A program made the position numbers and the translations under genes. From NCBI GenBank assembly GCA_027422505.1, contig JAPQWV010000050.1, forward strand, positions 186,001 through 250,000: a stretch of DNA of 64,000 nt, written 5' to 3'. Below, piece after piece: positions 46,693 through 56,927 of this stretch. Origin of the DNA: Craterostigma plantagineum (Eukaryota; Streptophyta; Magnoliopsida; Lamiales; Linderniaceae). Within the stretch, counting starts at the first letter, position 1, and the number at the start of each line of letters is the position of its first letter. The notes under the pieces were generated by a model, which did no database searches, was not told where the DNA came from, and saw only the letters and a list, made by a program, of their open reading frames with translations.

Positions 46693-47739
46693 TGTTGGAT
46701 ATTTAATGCTGTTGGGCTTTCGGGGCAATTGGTTTAACTAAAGTTATTGAATTCTTGTTGAACAAGTTTTATTAAAACTAAGATGTCGTCGTTCGTTGAA
46801 ACTCAAAATTGATGAAAGATCCCTAATCCAAGTTTCGGGAGGAATTATCATATATTGATTTGCTTGAAATCGATGTCGACAATTAATATTTGAAGTTGAC
46901 CCAATAAATAAATGAAAATACACATTTATTCAAAGGGCGTTTGTGAATTCTTCAAATGGCTTGCCTTAAGGCTCAAGCGGGCCAAGTGGGCTTATGGGAA
47001 TTTGCTCCAAGTAATGACCCGATTGTGAGGAGGGGCCTCGCACCTCAGAGCTCGGGGTTGAACCCACGCCCGGGCACGAGATCGAGTCGTGACGTACCAC
47101 GTGCACAATTGACGCATTAACGGCGCATATTTGCACAAACGCATCATCACAGGGAATTTAAAATTATGTTCCAAGTGACTTGTACCAACAATGATATGTC
47201 AACTGTGCAGAGCTCTAAAAATTTTCGATAATGTTGTATGGCCATGATTCGTCAACGTATACAGCTAAGTGGACGGTCATGATTTGGCCACGTATACAGC
47301 TACACGGTTGATTCTGGTTCGTCCACGTAATATAGCTATACGGCTGATTCTGGTTGGTCCACGTAATATACCCACACCGCTGATTCTGGTTCGTCCACGT
47401 GTATAGATACGTGACTCATTCTGATTCGTCCGAGTCTAAAATCTTCAGCTATAAATAGGCTAGCTATAAGTCATTGTAAATCATCGAAAATAATAACTTC
47501 TTCTTATATTAGCAAAATAAAATATATACACGTGTTGCAAGGAAAATAATTAGAGAGTCTGTGTGTCTCCTATTGTAAGAGAGATAGAGATAGTTTTCTC
47601 CTTACGGTAGAGAGTGTAACTCCTAAATTACCCACAATAAAATTTCCTTACCTTGTTTGTGGTTTTTCACCCCGAGTTTGGGGTTTTCCACGTAAATTCC
47701 CGGTGTCTCTTTTATTTTTGTACTGTCCCTTTTACAACA
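46693..47739 (+). repeat. Possible solo LTR of a Copia-like element
   Basis: Begins TGTTGGATATTTAATGC and ends CCCTTTTACAACA. A TATA-like CTATAAATAGG lies at about 47450. Toward the 3' end are CCACGTAAATTCCCGGTGTC and a preceding GAGTTTGGGG block, as in the R/U5 region of plant Copia LTRs. No priming site follows and no 5-bp duplication was found, so the exact limits and solo status are inferred. Confidence 0.5.
47240..47435. repeat. 36-bp tandem repeat inside the LTR
   Basis: Diverged copies of GATTCTGGTTCGTCCACGT plus ATATAGCTATACGGCT start at about 47310, 47346, 47382 and 47417, with a weaker copy before. They lie just upstream of the TATA-like box, a position typical of LTR enhancer repeats. 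Confidence 0.7.
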
Positions 47740-47900
47740 TATAAGGGCACCATTATTTCCGCACCATGTAAAGGTGAGCTAAAAGCTTCCGAGCAATATA
47801 TTTAATAGGGGCATTTACGTTTCAGGCCCCCATTTAAGTTTCAATTAGAGTTCAGACCCCTGTCAGAAAATTCATAGTTGGACCAAGTTTTTTCATGAAG

Positions 47901-48081
47901 ACTTCATGTTCCGCAATATTACTTCATTGATCTGTGGTAACACTTCATGGATCTGTGGTAACACTTCACGGGTTTGTGGTAACACTCCACGGGTCTGTAG
48001 TACCACTTCATGGGTCTTTGGTAACACTTCATGGGTCTGTGATAACACTTCATGGATCTGTGATAACACTTCATTGGTCTG
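47901..48081. repeat. 21-bp tandem repeat array
   Basis: About eight copies of a unit like ACTTCATGGGTCTGTGGTAAC. A final part continues after the nested hAT element at 48706. The resulting 69-codon minus-strand frame is a repeat artefact. Confidence 0.85.
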
Positions 48082-48705
48082 TAGGGGTGGCAATATTCCC
48101 ACGGTGAACCATCCCCGTCGGGACCCGAGGCTATTGGGACGGAGAATCCCCGGTCAAAATGGGGATGGGGGGTTGACGGTGATTCCCCGTCGGTGAAAGA
48201 GTGGGGATGGGACGGGGATGATAATCATGTTTTCCACCCATCCCTGTCCCCCAACCCGGCCCCATTTGAGTCAAATGGTGATTCACCATTACCCCGAATA
48301 GATTTATCAATAAAAAATTTAAAAACTAATTTGAATCAAGAATTCATAGATCATCCTTTTATATTCAAGATCTTAATAAAAGCAATTCAACTCTCAATAT
48401 ATATTCTTCACAATACACGCATATTTCAATCACATATTATATCAATTTTTATACTCCAATATCATATTTTACTTATTAATTTGTCCATATTACTTATTTT
48501 ATGGTTTTGTTGCAAAAATAAATTAAATTTATTGAATATATGGGGAACCCGAATCCCCACGGGGAACCCGATCCCCGAACGAGGATTACCCATCCCCGAA
48601 CTAGTTCATCCTACACGGTGAATTAGTGGGGATGGTATTTACGAGAATTTGGTATGGGGATGATATGTCCATTACCAGCCCCGAACCCGTCCATTGCGAC
48701 CCCTA
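48082..48705. mobile_element. hAT-like non-autonomous element E (CCCCG-rich)
   Basis: Termini TAGGGGTGGCAAT and, inverted, TAGGGGTCGCAAT. A perfect 8-bp duplication TTGGTCTG (48074-48081 and 48706-48713) is itself part of the 21-bp repeat unit. Subterminal regions carry repeated CCCCG, CCCATCCCCG and GGGGATGGG motifs around an AT-rich core. Confidence 0.88.
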
Positions 48706-48843
48706 TTGGTCTGTGGTAACACATGGGTCCTTTTCTCTAAATAAAACTTAAATTGGATCCTTATCAATAAATGAAACCTATATGGGTCGTTATCTCTAAT
48801 TCATATTAATTGGGGCCTGATTCGTAATTTGCACTATTTAATA

Positions 48844-49886
48844 TCCATTTGCTTCCGAGCAATATATTTCCACTGACAAAATTAATTTTCACGACGTTAA
48901 TGACACAAAATAATTATATAGGATGCAGTAGCTGAATAAGCCATTTTTATAATATTTTATCTATTAAACTAGTGGATTCTTTTATACACGTATCGCGGAA
49001 GAAAACAAAAGCTAATGAACAACGAAAGGCCAGGCTGGTGCTTAATATGAACTGAAGTTGTGCCGCCGATGGTTACGTAATCACATGTTTGTGTTCCATC
49101 TTATCCATTTTTGTCTAACTGCTTCGGACTTTATTATATTTTAATATATATTATATTATATTTATTTGCTTCATCTTAGCGTATCACGGATATGCTATCA
49201 TATTGAAATTAACACTTCATTAATGTAGTGGTTAGGATGTTATCAGTGTGCTACGCCATTATAAATAGCATAATAAGAGGATAATTCTGTTATTATCTCA
49301 AGTTTGACCTGTCTCTTCTTCGTCTCATCTCAAGCTACGTGCAAGTTCTTATTTTGTACCTGATTTTGTGAAGAAATTAAAATTAAAAATGTCACGTTTC
49401 CCCTATATATAGATATATATTCTTAATTGGAGAAATTGCACTTCAGTTTACTAGATAAATAATGAAGTGTCATAATTAAGTGCAAGTCAAACATTCATTT
49501 CATGGCCGCCCTCACCTAATACTTTGCATATGTGACAATGTGAAGATGCTCTTAACACGTCAACTATTCTTGGATTAGTTAGGAATAAAATATTTATGAA
49601 TTAAAAATCACTATTATAGATGATATTGATGATCGTTATTCTTGCCTTGTCATCAACAGTGGTGATGATAGTGATTAGTGTGGGTCCACTAAACTCCTCG
49701 TGTTCTAGATTATTCCACTAACAATTTATATTTATTTATTTATTATGTTTTCCATTTGCAATTTAAATAAGATAAGTAAGGAGCGAGGAGGAAGAAGAAG
49801 TGAACACAAGTCACTTTACGTGTCACTATCACACCGCCCAAATTACTTTCACAATCCATACGCGACACGTGTCGTACAGTCATCTT
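48844..49886. other. Intergenic region
   Basis: AT-rich, no supportable gene. The first bases repeat the GCTTCCGAGCAATATATTT word that also precedes the MITE at about 47786, so a short host duplication brackets that element. Confidence 0.4.
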
Positions 49887-49894
49887 ACTCCAAT

Positions 49895-50475
49895 TAGGGG
49901 TGGGTATTCGGGTCGGGTCCCGACCCAACATGATTGGGTTTTCCCCGATCGGGTTGGGAATTCGGGTTTAAATCGACTATCAGGTTTAAATCCGATACCG
50001 ATTGTCTAGATCGGGTCGGGTTTCAGGTAGCAATATGCTAGCCAAAAAACCTGATCGGGTACCCGACCATAATAAATAAAAAATAAATAACAAATAAATA
50101 AATGAAAAATAAATCCAACTAATAAAATAAAAAACTCAAACATAATACTTAAGGCCAACTAATAAAAGGAAAAAAATATGTTTATTAAACTTGTTTTTTT
50201 CTTTTATGTTGTTGATTTTTTTTTTTTAATGTTGATGGTGTTGAATTTATTTTATTGTTGAGGGTGTTTAAATTTTTTTAATGTTGAGGTGTTTAATTTA
50301 TTTATTGTTGAACGAATTGAATTTTAAGGTTATCCAAAGCTAACAAATAAAAATAAAAGAAATAAATAAGAAAAACTCGAACCCGACTGGGGTACCGTCA
50401 GACACATGGTGCTGATTTTTTTGTTGGTGTCCGAAAAACTGGAACCCCGAAAAACCCAACTCGGTCCCACTCCTA
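49895..50475. mobile_element. hAT-like non-autonomous element G (CGGGTT-rich)
   Basis: Left terminus TAGGGGTGGGTATTCGGG, right terminus complement-type CTCGGTCCCACTCCTA. Flanks ACTCCAAT (49887-49894) and ACTCTAAC (50476-50483) match at 6 of 8 positions, suggesting an older insertion. GATCGGGTT and CGGGTACCCG-like motifs are decayed relatives of those in the elements at 20456 and 55777. Confidence 0.75.
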
Positions 50476-50483
50476 ACTCTAAC

Positions 50484-51440
50484 CCCAACTTCGCTGTTGT
50501 AGAAGTAGAATAGAATAGGACCTTCTGTTTGCAATTGCGTGGCGAAAAATATCACAAAATAATAAAAACGTAATAAATATATCTAATATACATGTGACGA
50601 CTGACGCGACCATCATACAATAATCATTATTATTATATGTGCTTATCTTGGCGAAATTGATTCGAATTTAGAGATGTAAAGATTGATTAGAACATGTTCA
50701 ATTCAATGGATACTCGAAAGATGTAATACACAATAATACAATACATTTCCAATCCAATAAGACTCGTACGTTAGCGCTATAGAACCGTGATACTTTATTT
50801 TTAGGGTACACACTAATTTCAACACTAACGTAGTATTATAGTTTATTCCCCTTTACTTTAAATCTTATTTTAATCATATTGAAAAGATAAAAATACATTA
50901 TTTTCTTTTACTTATTCATATTTTCATTTAAGTTTAAGAAAATTATAAATAAATAATAACTAATTGTTAAACATCAATAATTATTACTTTCTAAATATAT
51001 ATAAATAATTTAATTATGATATAATAAATAGAAGTCTTATTTCATGTTTACAAAATAGAGTTAATGGATTGAAGTAAAAATTAGTATAGAAAACAACATT
51101 AATAGGTTGGAGTAAAATCAACGCAGTAACGGTATCTTTTGTGAGAGTAATCGCAATTGTGTATTTTTGTTTAGAAATAAATAGATTAAATTTGTATAGG
51201 TGATAATGTTGTCCATAATTTACAATTAATAATTTCAAGTTGGTACCGCATCCAAAAAAAAATTATACAACAATGAATCAAAGTATTCCAAAAAAAATAA
51301 TAATTAAATAAATGAAATTAGATGCATATTATGCTTGATGTGGTCACTTAAATAATTGCGTTAATAAAATAATTGCAAATGACAATAATAATCATCTTTG
51401 ATTTTTGGTGAATCTATAGAAACATATCCAATTTAATTAA
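50484..51440. other. Intergenic region, aquaporin distal upstream
   Basis: Very AT-rich. No gene or defined repeat seen. Confidence 0.4.
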
Positions 51441-51444
51441 AAAA

Positions 51445-51795
51445 TTTGCAAGTCAGTACCCATGTCAAATTTTTTATATAAGTACCCGTTTGACTGTGCG
51501 TACCATTTTCCCGGTCTTGACGACCTTTTTATATATGTATTGTGTACCACGTCACACATTTATATGGTATCCATATATGATACCTATATACGTTCATACG
51601 GTACCTTGCGGCTGACTATATGATGGTACTATTTACTACCTGTATTACGTACCACAATACTTTTCTCGATGATACTTAAATGTGTGATATGATGTACCTT
51701 GCGGCGGACATGTACCAACCAATGTGCAAAACATTTATTCTGATAAGTACCTGCATATAAAAAAATACTAACAGAGTATTGACTTACTAATTTTT
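51445..51795. repeat. Inverted-repeat element rich in GTACC
   Basis: Left AAGTCAGTACCCATGTCA with a following TTTTTTATATAAGTACC is mirrored on the right by AATACTAACAGAGTATTGAC preceded by AAGTACCTGCATATAAAAAA. In between are many GTACC/GGTAC words. Probably a decayed MITE in the aquaporin upstream region. Ends are approximate. Confidence 0.4.
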
Positions 51796-51948
51796 TATAA
51801 TAATGGGTATTTTTATGTAAAATCCCCTCAGATTTTTTAAGTAATTTATACTTGTTAAGAAAAGAGTGAAAAAAAAAGACATGGCTCAACCCAATGTCCA
51901 CCGGACGAACCGGTAAAACCCAACCCCTCCATACACGGACTTTCCCAC

Positions 51949-51956
51949 TATAAATA
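51949..51956 (+). promoter_or_regulatory. TATA box of the aquaporin gene
   Basis: TATAAATA lies 137 bp upstream of the ATG at 52086. It is followed by a leader with a CT microsatellite and a TA microsatellite. Confidence 0.6.
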
Positions 51957-52001
51957 ATCCACAACACTCTCATCTCTCCCACTTCATACGCATCTCACAA
52001 A

Positions 52002-52012
52002 TAATCTCTCTA

Positions 52013-52055
<43 letters not shown>
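52002..52055. repeat. (CT)n and (TA)n microsatellites in the aquaporin 5' leader
   Basis: A CT run of about 27 bp runs directly into a TA run of about 27 bp, ending 31 bp before the start codon. Confidence 0.85.
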
Positions 52056-52059
<4 letters not shown>

Positions 52060-52200
52060 CACCGACTACAATACAATACAAAACAATGCCCGGCCAAGAT
52101 TCCGCCTACTTCAACGTCCCCCTCCGCAACGTTGCCATCGGCAACTCCGACGAGTTCCGCCAGCCTGGAGCCGTCAAGGCCGCAGTGGCAGAGTTCATCT

Positions 52201-52899
52201 TGTTGGGGTTGAGCGGTAATATTTAATTTCGGGCCAGCGGTAGTTGTATTTGGACCCCGCGACAATTTATCGGGATATTAATTAAAGCCGAAATGACACC
52301 GAGAGAACACCGAGATTTTAACGTGGTTCGGCCAATACCGCCTACATCCACGGAGAGACAATAGTTTTACTATATTTGAGAATATTACACCGTACAAAAT
52401 AACGCTCGTGTTTAACCCAAACTCCGAGACCCCTTACCCACCCGGGTAATGTTTTTGTACCCACTCTCAACTACCTAGTAAAAACTATATCCGCTCTCAC
52501 CCTTATCCACCCGGACAAGATTTCTTTTTTTTTCTTTTCTTTCTCATTTTCTCTCTCTCACTCCCTCTCTCTCTCTCTCTCTCTCGTTGGTTTGGGGTGG
52601 ATTTTACAATGAATCACATAGTCCCGGGTAATGTTTTTGTACCCACTCTCAACTACCTAGTAAAAACTATATCCGCTCTCACCCTTATCCACCCGGACAA
52701 GATTTCTTTTTTTTTTTCTTTTCTTTCTCATTTTCTCTCTCTCACTCCCTCTCTCTCTCTCTCTCTCGTTGGTTTGGGGTGGATTTTACAATGAATCACA
52801 TAGCCTATTTATAGGCCAAGCAAATGACATTTAACGTCATTGCTTAGGTAATTAAGAGATCAAAATGGACTTTTCTTCTCCATTGTTGAAAACTCAATA
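52201..52899 (-). repeat. 3' LTR with an internal 182-bp tandem duplication
   Basis: 699 bp versus 519 bp in the partner. The segment from GGGTAATGTTTTTGTACCC through the CT-rich run occurs twice (about 52441-52622 and 52623-52804). The inner end reads CAATA instead of CAACA. Confidence 0.9.
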
Positions 52900-53325
52900 A
52901 TTCTCCCCCTTTTTCAACATATGCGCCTTCTTTAGAGAGTATTCCAACGAATCCGAGAATGAGAATAACCCGTTCGCAATTACCACGAACATCCATTGGC
53001 CTTCCTTGTACCAGCTACACATATCCGAATCAAGAATTCAGGTCATACCCCACTTGATTCATTCAATGGCCAATCTTATGTGCAGCTATGTTGAACCGAC
53101 TCGATCCGTCGATTCCCGAAGAGGGACTTCGATGCAACCTCTTCTCCAGCAGGAACTTTCCTTCTCACCATCGTCTGCCTTTATACCACGCTCGAGCGAT
53201 TTTCGTGAACCCATCGAAGTCTGAGTATTATATACCATACTCACGTCCAGACGATACAAACCTTTGCACTCTTCTCCTTTTGGTAGGACCATTTCCGCCA
53301 TGTGTGATTTTCCAGACTCCCCCTG

Positions 53326-54464
53326 CTATGAAACCCCATAGCCCTGGAATCTGACTGGCTCGAGAATATTAAAAACTACGCAACTTTGGGACAACGTCAC
53401 ACCACTCAAAATGCGCACCGCTCCATCAACCATTTTGATCTTCCCCGTTCCAATACACCGAACAACACAACGATATCCATCGGCCCATGGAGATCGAAAA
53501 ACTGTTCGCGTTTCCCTGAACGTATCAAAATATGCTCTTGGAGCAAACCCGAATTTAATATCATTCTTCCTGAGAACGAGCGCCATCATTAGAGACTGTG
53601 AGAACGTCTCTAAGATAAACTGTGTGCTACCTCCGTTGTGGAATTTTCCTAGCCGCATGTCCTTCTTCCTCCAAGTTGGACAGGTTTTACTGATGTGTCC
53701 CGGCTCACCACATTTTAGCATCACATGCCCTTCCCGCCACCTGGATTTGGACCTGCTGCTGTCCTCAAATCCCCTGGCGTATCACCTTCCTCTATAATTC
53801 ACTCTGTAAAATAGTCAACGCCCGACTATCACCATAATTTGACCGCCTTCTCTTTTCATGCTCCAAAAGAGTTGACTCCACCATCCACCGTCTGCGTGAT
53901 CTCGTACCGGATGGTTTTGATCACATTATCACCCGAATCAGGAAGCGAGGTAAGAAGTAACAGGGCCTTACTTCTTCCTCTCCGACACATCATGACCCCA
54001 AAATTTCTGTCATTTACTCCGACTTTTTCTCGTCTCCCATCAAAGCTTATCACCCTAGCCTTGACAAATGAGCACATCCTTCACTCTTCTCTGCCGCAGA
54101 GTGAAACCTCCCGCACCAGCACATTGTCGCACTTTGCTGTCATCCGTCGTTATTATCCTTGCAGAGATTTAACAGCCCGGCCCAAATAGTACTGATCAGA
54201 TATTTCCCAAGAAAGGCTAACGACCTGCCTCACAGCACTATTGCCATAACTCGCCAAAACTGCACCGCCGCACAAGCTTCGCCCGACACCGAGCATCCCA
54301 TCAACGATAACCATCTTGTACCATTATTTCTAGCACAAGGCATCACCTCGTTGAACCTCGCTCTGACACTGGCTCCCCCCGAACGACATTCCCTTCTGAT
54401 ATCTTTTCTGATGTGGAAGATCAGACACAGCTGCAACCACAGAACATACTTAGAATATCAGTAG
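53326..54464 (-). pseudogene. Degenerate gag of the aquaporin-inserted element
   Basis: Minus-strand pieces read LLLLTSLPDSGDNVIKTIRY (about 53990-53930), typical of Copia gag, and an incomplete zinc knuckle MLKCGEPGHISKTC (53724-53680). Frames are broken by stops and shifts. No protease, integrase or reverse transcriptase motif is visible, so the element relies on others for mobility. Confidence 0.6.
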
Positions 54465-54484
54465 GGTAAGGCTCTGATACCACT

Positions 54485-55003
54485 TGTTGGGGTTGAGCGG
54501 TAATATTTAATTTCGGGCCAGCGGTAGTTGTATTTGGACCCCGCGACAATTTATCGGGATATTAATTAAAGCCGAAATGACACCGAGAGAACACCGAGAT
54601 TTTAACGTGGTTCGGCCAATACCGCCTACATCCACGGAGAGACAATAGTTTTACTATATTTGAGAATATTACACCGTACAAAATAACGCTCGTGTTTAAA
54701 CCCAAACTCCGAGACCCCTTACCCACCCGGGTAATGTTTTTGTACCCACTCTCAACTACCTAGTAAAAACTATATCCGCTCTCACCCTTATCCACCCGGA
54801 CAAGATTTCTTTTTTTTTTCTTTTCTTTCTCATTTTCTCTCTCTCACTCCCTCTCTCTCTCTCTCTCTCTCGTTGGTTTGGGGTGGATTTTACAATGAAT
54901 CACATAGCCTATTTATAGGCCAAGCAAATGACATTTAACGTCATTGCTTAGGTAATTAAGAGATCAAAATGGACTTTTCTTCTCCATTGTTGAAAACTCA
55001 ACA
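54485..55003 (-). repeat. 5' LTR of the aquaporin-inserted element
   Basis: 519 bp, single copy of the segment duplicated in the other LTR. Carries TTAACGTGGTTCGG...CCTACATCCACGG. Confidence 0.9.
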
Positions 55004-55776
55004 CATCTCCACCCTCGTCTTCGTCTTTGCAGGCTCGGGCTCGGGAATCGCCTACAACAAGATCACCGGAAACGGCCCGTCGTCCCCCTCGGGACTCGTC
55101 GCCGCCTCCTTGGCCCACGCCCTCGGCCTGTTCGTCGCCGTCGCCATTGGAGCCAACATCTCCGGCGGCCACGTCAACCCCGCCGTCACCTTCGGCCTCT
55201 TCCTCGGCGGAAACATAACGCTCTTCCGCGGGATTCTCTACGTCGTCGCGCAGTTGCTCGGATCCGTCGTCGCCTGTCTCCTCCTCTCCTTCACCACGGG
55301 TGGATTGGTAATATTAATATTCATATCAGATGCGTAATAATGCTCACGTTCAATTAATAGTTATTTTGAGTGTTTAGACCATCTCCAATCTAGAAACTCA
55401 TTCATAGACTCAAAATGCGGTAATTTATCTCAAACCGTCAAACCAATTCTCAAACTCAAATATCATTTCTGTAATATTCTCTTCTATTAATTTTTTAATA
55501 CTACCCATATAATTTATAATTTTACAAGTTAGACCACGACACTTTTTAAAATTGAGAAAATATAATTTTGATTGACCAACTGAATTTCCGAGGACAAAAG
55601 TATATGAGAACTTAGTAATAACAAGAGCACAACGAAAATCATTTTTTGAGCATTAAAATGGTCAACATTGACTTAAAAGACAATTTATATTCTTTCAGCT
55701 AAGATGGAGGAAAGAATCCTCTAGAAGCAGGAAAAAACAATAATGAAATGACCTACTTGGCACGTGGAACGACAAC

Positions 55777-56526
55777 TAGGGGTGGGCATTCGGATTCGGG
55801 TTTTGGGTATCCTACCCGACCAGATCGGGTTTTATCCCGATCGGAAGAAAAATTGAGCTAGATGCCGGGTATCGGGTTTAAACCCGATACTCGACCATGT
55901 ATATCGGGTCGGGTATCGGGTAACCTATTGCTACCCGATTTACCCGATCGGGTACCCGACATATGAAAAAAGAAAATTTAATCGCTAATCGGTAATTTCA
56001 TAAAATTAATGGACATAATAAAATTAATGGACAATTAGTTAAAATTATTTATTTATATAAAAACTTACAAGAAATTCAGTTCGCATCCGCCGATGTCACT
56101 GGAATTAAATGGCTAGCTGTCTAATTCAATATGGGTATACATGTAGTAGTATATGCGTTTATATAGAAATATTTTCACCTACAATTTGGGTGAACATCCA
56201 ATGGGACAAAGAATCTTCATAGAAACTGACGCGCTTACAGTAGAGTTTACATAGAAACTTAATCAAAAACCGTTTGGCCCAGTGGTTGAAGCAAAAGTCA
56301 TCAGTGCTTGCCTCCCACATGGTGTGGGTTCGAATCCCACATTCTGTTTATTTTAACTAATTTAAAAAACATAAAAAACCCCGAACCCGACCAGTGGGTA
56401 TCCGACGGGTTTCGGGTACCCGATTACCCGCATTTAATCGAGTCGGGATCGGGTATCAAATTCACTACCCGATATTATCGGGTACCCGACCCGAAACCCG
56501 AAAAACCCGACCCGATCCCACCCCTA
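55777..56526. mobile_element. hAT-like non-autonomous element F with tRNA-like module
   Basis: Termini TAGGGGTGGGCATTCGG and the complement-type CCGATCCCACCCCTA. Flanks ACGACAAC (55769-55776) and AGGACAAC (56527-56534) match at 7 of 8. It lies in intron 1 of the aquaporin. Ends and core are homologous to element D at 20456-21246. Confidence 0.88.
56275..56337 (+). promoter_or_regulatory. tRNA-like Pol III A and B boxes inside hAT element F
   Basis: TGGCCCAGTGG (56275-56285) and GGTTCGAATCC (56327-56337) match A-box and B-box consensus sequences, starts 52 bp apart exactly as in element D. Not a complete tRNA. Confidence 0.6.
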
Positions 56527-56759
56527 AGGACAACCAAGCATCTTGAGAAGATCTACACTGTTCTTCGGAAAACAGAAAATAAAGAAAGGATTTTTTTTTG
56601 CAATATAAAAACATCCGACGCATCGTTTGCGTTCTGACGCAAATATGGGATTTAACGAGAAAAGAGAAATTCTAAATCGCATCTTGCGTATAGTTTTGGG
56701 TGTCCATTGGAGTATTGTTACCCCATTTTTTGAGATTTAGGGTACGATTAGAGAGGCTC

Positions 56760-56927
56760 TTAAGTCGATGAAAATGAGATATCGTGCTCTCTCTCGTATG
56801 TTTGTATTTTGGGTCTAAATTGACGATTAAATTAATCCGGGATCAAAATGATCGAAGATCGATAATATTTGAGGATTAAAAGTATCATCTCAGAATATTG
56901 ACGTTGAGTAAAAATGTCGTTGTCCCT
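56760..56927. repeat. Single-arm fragment related to the MITE at 23753-24318
   Basis: TCGATAATATTTGAGGATTA, then AAGTATCATCTCAGAATATT and ending GTCGTTGTCCC, parallels the right arm of the 23753 element. It ends 35 bp before the second aquaporin exon. Confidence 0.5.

Larger units (their letters stand above)
47808..48834. mobile_element. Mutator-like MITE carrying tandem repeats and a nested hAT element
   Basis: Termini GGGGCATTTACGTTTCAGG and, inverted, GTGCAAATTACGAATCAGG. A perfect 9-bp duplication TATTTAATA flanks it (47799-47807 and 48835-48843). Its interior has a 21-bp tandem array (47901-48081), which is interrupted by the hAT-like element at 48082-48705. Without that insertion it is about 400 bp. 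Same family as 24337-24655. Confidence 0.8.
52201..55003 (-). mobile_element. Non-autonomous Copia-type LTR element inserted in the aquaporin exon
   Basis: LTRs 52201-52899 and 54485-55003 begin TGTTGGGGTTGAGCGG on the plus strand. The outer right end is ACTCAACA. A perfect 5-bp duplication CATCT flanks it (52196-52200 and 55004-55008). The priming site TGGTATCAGAGCC lies at 54470-54482 on the minus strand. A purine tract GAAAAAGGGGGAGAAT abuts the left LTR. The 1.6-kb interior has only degraded gag pieces and no polymerase. Confidence 0.92.

Noticed and set aside
47893..48102. 69-codon frame with a regular 7-residue repeat
   Set aside because: It is the translation of a 21-bp DNA repeat (unit divisible by three), so openness is automatic.
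53006..54464. Plus-strand ORFs inside the aquaporin-inserted element
   Set aside because: They are antisense to the degraded gag of the element, which reads on the minus strand.
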